The position numbers and the translations under genes are program-made. A stretch of 57,841 bases of DNA from Methylobacterium sp. J-077 (GTDB lineage: Bacteria > Pseudomonadota > Alphaproteobacteria > Rhizobiales > Beijerinckiaceae), in the NCBI RefSeq assembly GCF_022829365.1, contig NZ_JAKSYJ010000062.1, positions 1 to 57,841 of the forward strand. Reading direction: 5' to 3'. Under the pieces are notes generated by a model. The model was not told the DNA's origin. It saw nothing but the letters and a program-made list of their open reading frames with translations, and did not search any database. Positions 54,364-57,841 of this stretch are shown piece after piece; within the stretch, counting starts at the first letter, position 1, and each line of letters begins with the position of its first letter.

Positions 54364-54680
54364 CCTGACGGCGACAGCACTTCTACGCCCGCGACACGCC
54401 CACCTCTTCCCGTCGACGCACCCGAGGCGTTCGCGACACCGCAAGGTGTGCGGCGGGCAAGCACGCGATGACGGGCGCTCTCCGGGCCAGTTCCCCGCGG
54501 AGAGCCCGCGAAGCCTCGGCCGGGCAGTCGCGTGAGGGCCGTGCAGCGCGGCGGGACCGGAGATCGCAAGCGCCGGCCCATGGCCCGGATCCTTCCCGTG
54601 AGCAGCCGCGTTGTCCGCCCTCTCGCCCAGCCTGGCGGTCGAGTTGCCGCCCCTCCCGACATCCAATCGCTCGACACCCC

Positions 54681-55085
54681 ATGCCTTCGATCGTATCGCG
54701 GCTTGCGCCCCTTCTCGTGCTCATGCTGCCCGGCGCGGCCTTGGCTGAGACCGCGCCTTTGAACGTGCCGATCCTGATGCACGGCGCGATCGGCGACGAC
54801 GCCTGTCCTGATAAGGGCCGCATCATCGAGGTCGGATCGGAGCCGGACAGTTACCTGGCGGTGCAGAGCGGTCCCGGTGAAGCGCCGTTCCGCGAGCTGG
54901 GCCGTCTGCATGACGGCGACACGGTCGTCGTCTGCGAAAAGCTCGGATTGTGGTTGGGCGTCGTCTACGGATCGGCGTCGCTCGGCTGCCAGACTACGAT
55001 CCTCGTGCCCGTCGAGCAGGCGTATACCGGGCCCTGCGACCATGGTTGGGTCCTCGCCCGCAACGTGAGCGTCGACCCGAGGTGA
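54681..55085 (+). CDS. Secreted SH3-like domain protein
   Basis: 134 aa from ATG 54,681. Signal peptide ending ALA. The mature sequence (YLAVQSGPGEAPFRELGRLH, DGDTVVVCEKLGLWLGVVYG, CDHGWVLARNVS) is a bacterial SH3 (SH3_3) fold with four cysteines. Probably periplasmic, binding peptidoglycan or protein. Confidence 0.8.
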   Translation: MPSIVSRLAPLLVLMLPGAALAETAPLNVPILMHGAIGDDACPDKGRIIEVGSEPDSYLAVQSGPGEAPFRELGRLHDGDTVVVCEKLGLWLGVVYGSASLGCQTTILVPVEQAYTGPCDHGWVLARNVSVDPR

Positions 55086-55092
55086 TGCCGCG

Positions 55093-55206
55093 TCAGCCGA
55101 GCAGCCAGATCAGCCCCATGGCCCCGGTCATGAACAGGGCGGAGGATCCCAGCACTGCGCCGCCCTCGCGGTTGTGCAGGAAAAAGGTTCGGGCTGTAGC
55201 GAGCAT
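55093..55206 (-). CDS. Possible 37-aa membrane peptide
   Basis: ATG 55,206 to TGA 55,093: MLATARTFFLHNREGG followed by a helix (GSSALFMTGAMGLIWLLG). The layout suits a small inner-membrane protein, but no good RBS is present. Confidence 0.35.
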   Translation of the reverse strand: MLATARTFFLHNREGGAVLGSSALFMTGAMGLIWLLG

Positions 55207-55347
55207 CGCAAGGACCGGAGACGGCGTTCGATCCGGTCAGTGTGGCAGCCGAACTGTGCCGGTTCGAGGACCGGGACGAGGCCGCATGGCAAGAAATCCG
55301 AGCTGTCGCTGGGCCGTCACACCCTGCACCGTCGCAGGAGGCTGAGA

Positions 55348-55440
55348 CTATCGGCTTCGGACGTCCGAGGTGCTGACGGCACCCGCTGCAGCGGCCGTGA
55401 GCGCTGCGCTGATCACGAACAACAGACCGGTCGAGATCAT
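55348..55440 (-). CDS. 30-aa small membrane/secreted peptide
   Basis: ATG 55,440 to TAG 55,348, preceded by a textbook AAGGAG nine bases upstream. The peptide starts ISTGLLFVISAALTAAAAG, a hydrophobic helix that could be a membrane anchor or signal, and ends in a polar SDVRSR. The RBS is the main evidence. Confidence 0.5.
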   Translation of the reverse strand: MISTGLLFVISAALTAAAAGAVSTSDVRSR

Positions 55441-55587
55441 GGATCGGGCTCCTTCAGATCAAGAGAACCAGCATCCGCAGTGGTTAACGGGGCATTAACC
55501 GTTCTCAAATCGGGGCGAATTGCGGCAGCCAATGCAATCTACGTATACGCCGTAGCTTCGAACTTGGCGCGCTACGTAGTCACGCGA

Positions 55588-55941
55588 TCAACAGCAACCT
55601 GCTGACCCGCGTTGAGGTGCAGGGCCCACCGAACTGGTCGCCCATCGCCTCTCGCCGGAACAGCGTGCGCCTCCGCCGACGCTTCGGTCGATCATATGGC
55701 AGCGTTGGCAAAAAGCCGCGAGGTTAGCATCCGCGTTGTTCGAGGTCTTCTGATCCCGATGCGCGGCGGCAAGGACGACCCTGGTCCGGCGGACGCGGCC
55801 GAGGATGTCATTGCCCGACCTGATCCGGATCCGGCGCCCCCTGCCATCGCGCCACCGGCCGGCCTCGGCATCCCAGTCGTGCCCGTCACCAAGCTGGTGG
55901 ACCATCTGCGAGAAGAAGCGGTGCTCGGGCCGGATCGGCAT
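55588..55941 (-). CDS. HNH-like zinc-binding protein
   Basis: 117 aa from ATG 55,941. The block TRVVLAAAHRDQKTSNNADA, NLAAFCQRCHMIDR matches the core of small HNH-type or phage-associated proteins (V-V-L-x-x-A-H-x-D ... N-N ... N-L-x-A-x-C-Q-R-C-H). Only C-x-x-C-H is visible as metal site; the usual upstream C-x-x-C is missing, so it may be truncated. Confidence 0.5.
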   Translation of the reverse strand: MPIRPEHRFFSQMVHQLGDGHDWDAEAGRWRDGRGRRIRIRSGNDILGRVRRTRVVLAAAHRDQKTSNNADANLAAFCQRCHMIDRSVGGGARCSGERRWATSSVGPAPQRGSAGCC

Positions 55942-56006
55942 GTCGGCGGCACTGTGCCGCCGGGTATCACGGAGGCGCAGCGGTCGGATGTCCCTATCTA
56001 CCGCTC

Positions 56007-56189
56007 ATGGACCTATCAGACGTTGCGTTCTGGGCGTTGCTCGCCATCGCGATCGCCGGCCTGTTCCTGCCGGTCGCGATCGTATGGTGGAAGGGCCGCC
56101 CCATCGGGCCGATCGCCGTGCTGAGCTTCGTGTTCTGGCCCGGCGCGCTGATCCTGGCGCTGCGGTTGCGACGCCAGCGGAATCTGTAA
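56007..56189 (+). CDS. Small membrane protein
   Basis: 60 aa. Two membrane helices (about 8-28 and 34-52; FWALLAIAIAGLFLPVAIVW, AVLSFVFWPGALILALRL) around W-K-G-R-P-I-G-P, with a basic C-terminus. No family recognised. Confidence 0.55.
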   Translation: MDLSDVAFWALLAIAIAGLFLPVAIVWWKGRPIGPIAVLSFVFWPGALILALRLRRQRNL

Positions 56190-56278
56190 CCTCAATTCGG
56201 GTGAGGGCCTGAACGATATCGAGCGTGGTCATGTTCAGCCCAGGACCGATCGAGCCGATCCGTCTGGAGGAAAACGCC

Positions 56279-56503
56279 ATGTCGATGAAAACACTCGCCC
56301 TCGCTGCTGCGCTGACGTTCGCGATCACCGGGTCGGCTTTCGCTCAGATGTCGACGGGCGGTGGCAGCGCTCAGAGTAACATGAACAATCCGGGCAGCGT
56401 GAAGAGTCCGTCGCAGAAGCGCATGGGCGGCCAGCGCGGCATGATGGGTATGCGGCATATGACCCACCACCGGCGGCATCACATGCGCCGCGCCCGCATG
56501 TGA
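56279..56503 (+). CDS. Small secreted Met/His/Arg-rich protein
   Basis: 74 aa from ATG 56,279, with GGAGG eight bases upstream. Signal peptide ending SAFA; the mature end is QRGMMGMRHMTHHRRHHMRR. Comparable in design to the 22,832-23,095 protein. Metal binding in the periplasm is plausible but inferred. Confidence 0.7.
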   Translation: MSMKTLALAAALTFAITGSAFAQMSTGGGSAQSNMNNPGSVKSPSQKRMGGQRGMMGMRHMTHHRRHHMRRARM

Positions 56504-56552
56504 TTTCAGACGCACCGGCCCCGCAGGTTCAAACCTGCGGGGCTCCGTTCAA

Positions 56553-57023
56553 TCAGGCTGGGCGACCAGCGGCCTTCGCGGCACTCCCGTCCGCGACCTG
56601 CGCCTCAAGCTGCGCCTTGAAGTCGGCAATCCCGAGCACCTGGGTCGTTTTCCCGTTCTCGTCGAGGAACTCGTACAGCGCGTCGTCGATGTTGCGGTTG
56701 CTGAAGAAGACGATCGCATCCTGATCGCCGCCACCCTCCTCGTGAGGCTCGCCATGCGCGGGGCCGGAGACGAAGCTGCCGGTCGGGCGGATTTCCTTCA
56801 ACGCGCCGTTCGGCCGGTAGAACCGCAGCTCGCCCTGGATGACCAGGGTGACGTAGGGGCAGTGATGCCGATGCAGCATCACCCGCTGGTTGGCGGCGAA
56901 CTTGAAGAGCACGTCGACGATGCGGTTTTCCTCATCGACCTTGTAGACGAAGAAGGCGATGTGATCGAGCCAATCGAGGGTGCGCCACGTGATGTTGCTC
57001 TGATCGAAGCTTGGCACTGCCAT
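56553..57023 (-). CDS. Cupin-domain protein (acetylacetone/dihydroxyacetophenone dioxygenase-like)
   Basis: 156 aa from ATG 57,023, preceded by GGAGGACACC. Single cupin: FKFAANQRVMLHRHHCPYVT (H-R-H-H metal ligands), LVIQGELRFYRPNGALKEIR, and PAHGEPHEEGGGDQ (second His set). ChrR/acetylacetone-cleaving enzymes share this layout. Cytosolic; substrate unknown. Confidence 0.8.
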   Translation of the reverse strand: MAVPSFDQSNITWRTLDWLDHIAFFVYKVDEENRIVDVLFKFAANQRVMLHRHHCPYVTLVIQGELRFYRPNGALKEIRPTGSFVSGPAHGEPHEEGGGDQDAIVFFSNRNIDDALYEFLDENGKTTQVLGIADFKAQLEAQVADGSAAKAAGRPA

Positions 57024-57084
57024 TCGGTGTCCTCCGGTTTGTTTTAGGGCGAGCGGTGATCGGCGCACGACCGTCAACCGTGGC

Positions 57085-57348
57085 TCATCCAGGACGGAAG
57101 CTGGGGCTGCACCCCATAGGATCAAACCTGCAGACGACAGACCTGCTGCCCGAGCCACGCACGGCTGCTTGTGGATCACCCATGCTCGGTACCGCCGGAA
57201 ATATCCGGGCCCCGTAGGCGGATGCGCGGATCCGGATCAGCCTGCTGACGAGCATCGGGAGCTGCTCCGGCGGAATCGTCCTACCGGCAGCGTTCTGCTC
57301 GAGGATGCGGTCGGCGATCGCTGTCGCGCGCCGGGAGGCCTCGGCCAC
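57085..57348 (-). CDS. Hypothetical protein, uncertain
   Basis: 87 aa from GTG 57,348. The first half (EASRRATAIADRILEQNAAG, IPPEQLPMLVSRLIRIRASA) looks like a genuine helical protein; the rest is polar and may be noise. No family recognised. Confidence 0.35.
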   Translation of the reverse strand: MAEASRRATAIADRILEQNAAGRTIPPEQLPMLVSRLIRIRASAYGARIFPAVPSMGDPQAAVRGSGSRSVVCRFDPMGCSPSFRPG

Positions 57349-57441
57349 CTTATCGGGCTCAGCGCGGGAGCCAGTTACTACAGATTGCCCTTTCAGATCC
57401 CACGCGGTCCCGCATGTAGCCTTGGCCGGCGGGCCAAGCTG

Positions 57442-57841
57442 TCACCGCGCGCACCCCAGTTGACGCTCCGTCGCCCGGATCTGGGCCACCTGCTCTCGCT
57501 GACGCGTCGACAGCGGCACGTCCGCCTCGTCGTCGAACTGGCACCCGGCATTGCCGAACGCCCGAATGGCCTGTGGGGTGCGGAAGCAGTAGCCCGCGGC
57601 CTTGAAGATCGCGTTCCGCTCGGACCACAGCTCCTCGCACGATGACGAGGCGGATCCGCTCGGCGCGCTGCGGCCGCTCGCGGCCGTGCGGCAGCAGCCG
57701 ACGTAACGAGCGCTCACCCATCCGGTCTGGCCGGACGGCAGCTGGATGTTGACCCAGCCGCCCTGGCGGCCGAGTTCGGTGAACAGGGTATCGGGTCCGA
57801 GGCGCGCGAGACGGACGCCTTGGGTGCCGCTCGGCAGGCTG
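57442..57841 (-). CDS. SH3-YARHG protein, cut by the window edge
   Basis: C-terminal 132 codons of a gene entering from the right edge. An SH3 end is visible (GRQGGWVNIQLPSGQTGWVS, ARYVGCC), then a YARHG domain (CEELWSERNAIFKAAGYCF, FGNAGCQFDDEADVPLSTRQ, ATERQLGCA). YARHG is an extracytoplasmic domain of unknown role, probably in the cell envelope. The signal peptide would be beyond the window. Confidence 0.8.
   Translation of the reverse strand, partial: SLPSGTQGVRLARLGPDTLFTELGRQGGWVNIQLPSGQTGWVSARYVGCCRTAASGRSAPSGSASSSCEELWSERNAIFKAAGYCFRTPQAIRAFGNAGCQFDDEADVPLSTRQREQVAQIRATERQLGCAR

Overview
The window is GC-rich throughout, and its gene families point to a methylobacterium-like alphaproteobacterium (Methylobacterium/Methylorubrum or a close relative). 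Supporting families include a MipA/OmpV porin, a DUF6894 protein, a Hint-domain secreted protein, an isoquinoline-oxidoreductase-type molybdoenzyme pair and Rhizobiales-type palindromic repeats. The taxon is inferred from repertoire, not from a marker gene. No rRNA gene, tRNA gene or CRISPR array was recognised.

Positions 1-10,710 are a mobile/accessory island. It opens with the 3' end of a gene that overlaps a TniQ gene (Tn7/Tn5053-type transposition target selector). Two related but rearranged cassettes of unfamiliar genes follow. Cassette A (2.0-6.4 kb) is intact: X (181 aa), a nucleotidyltransferase-fold protein, Z (415 aa) and Y (303 aa). Cassette B (6.6-10.5 kb) is a diverged, decaying relative: X' (182 aa), a small Cys-containing protein, Y' with a Trp-to-amber change, and only the first part of a second nucleotidyltransferase gene. 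A solo tnpB element (IS200/IS605, IS1341-type) sits between the X' leader and the X' ORF. Three kinds of short non-coding sequence are shared between the cassettes: a TGTA..TGCAA palindrome before both nucleotidyltransferase genes, a 19-nt motif before Z and before the small gene of B, and the X/X' leader. This is the best candidate for an undescribed system.

10.7-26.4 kb: a TonB receptor lacking its 5' end abuts the island, followed by a secreted protein of unknown function and a PepSY transmembrane protein (iron-uptake theme). Next come a LysR-garL-garD block for galactarate/glucarate breakdown, a branched-chain amino acid binding protein, a large GH63-like glycosidase, small secreted proteins, a 3' fragment of an ABC permease that keeps its terminator, a PAS protein, and a divergent HxlR regulator/glutathione S-transferase pair.

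26.4-40.7 kb: a porin, a ferritin-like protein, a divergent SDR/TetR pair, ParE-type and BrnT/BrnA toxin-antitoxin modules, pyrF, a uracil-DNA-glycosylase-family protein, a molybdopterin/2Fe-2S oxidoreductase pair, a membrane histidine kinase and an EVE protein. The segment ends at a breakpoint where an MFS exporter missing its 5' part meets a LysR gene missing its 5' part. A multi-hairpin repeat occurs at 18.0 and 38.8 kb and a palindromic repeat at 40.8 kb.

40.7-57.8 kb: a DUF2946 protein with a TonB receptor, then a sparse region of small secreted or membrane proteins, remnants (a PAS gene with an internal stop, an IS3 OrfA fragment), a Hint-domain protein behind an AT-rich leader, a FUSC protein, SH3-type proteins, a Met/His-rich peptide and a cupin. 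The right edge cuts an SH3-YARHG protein.
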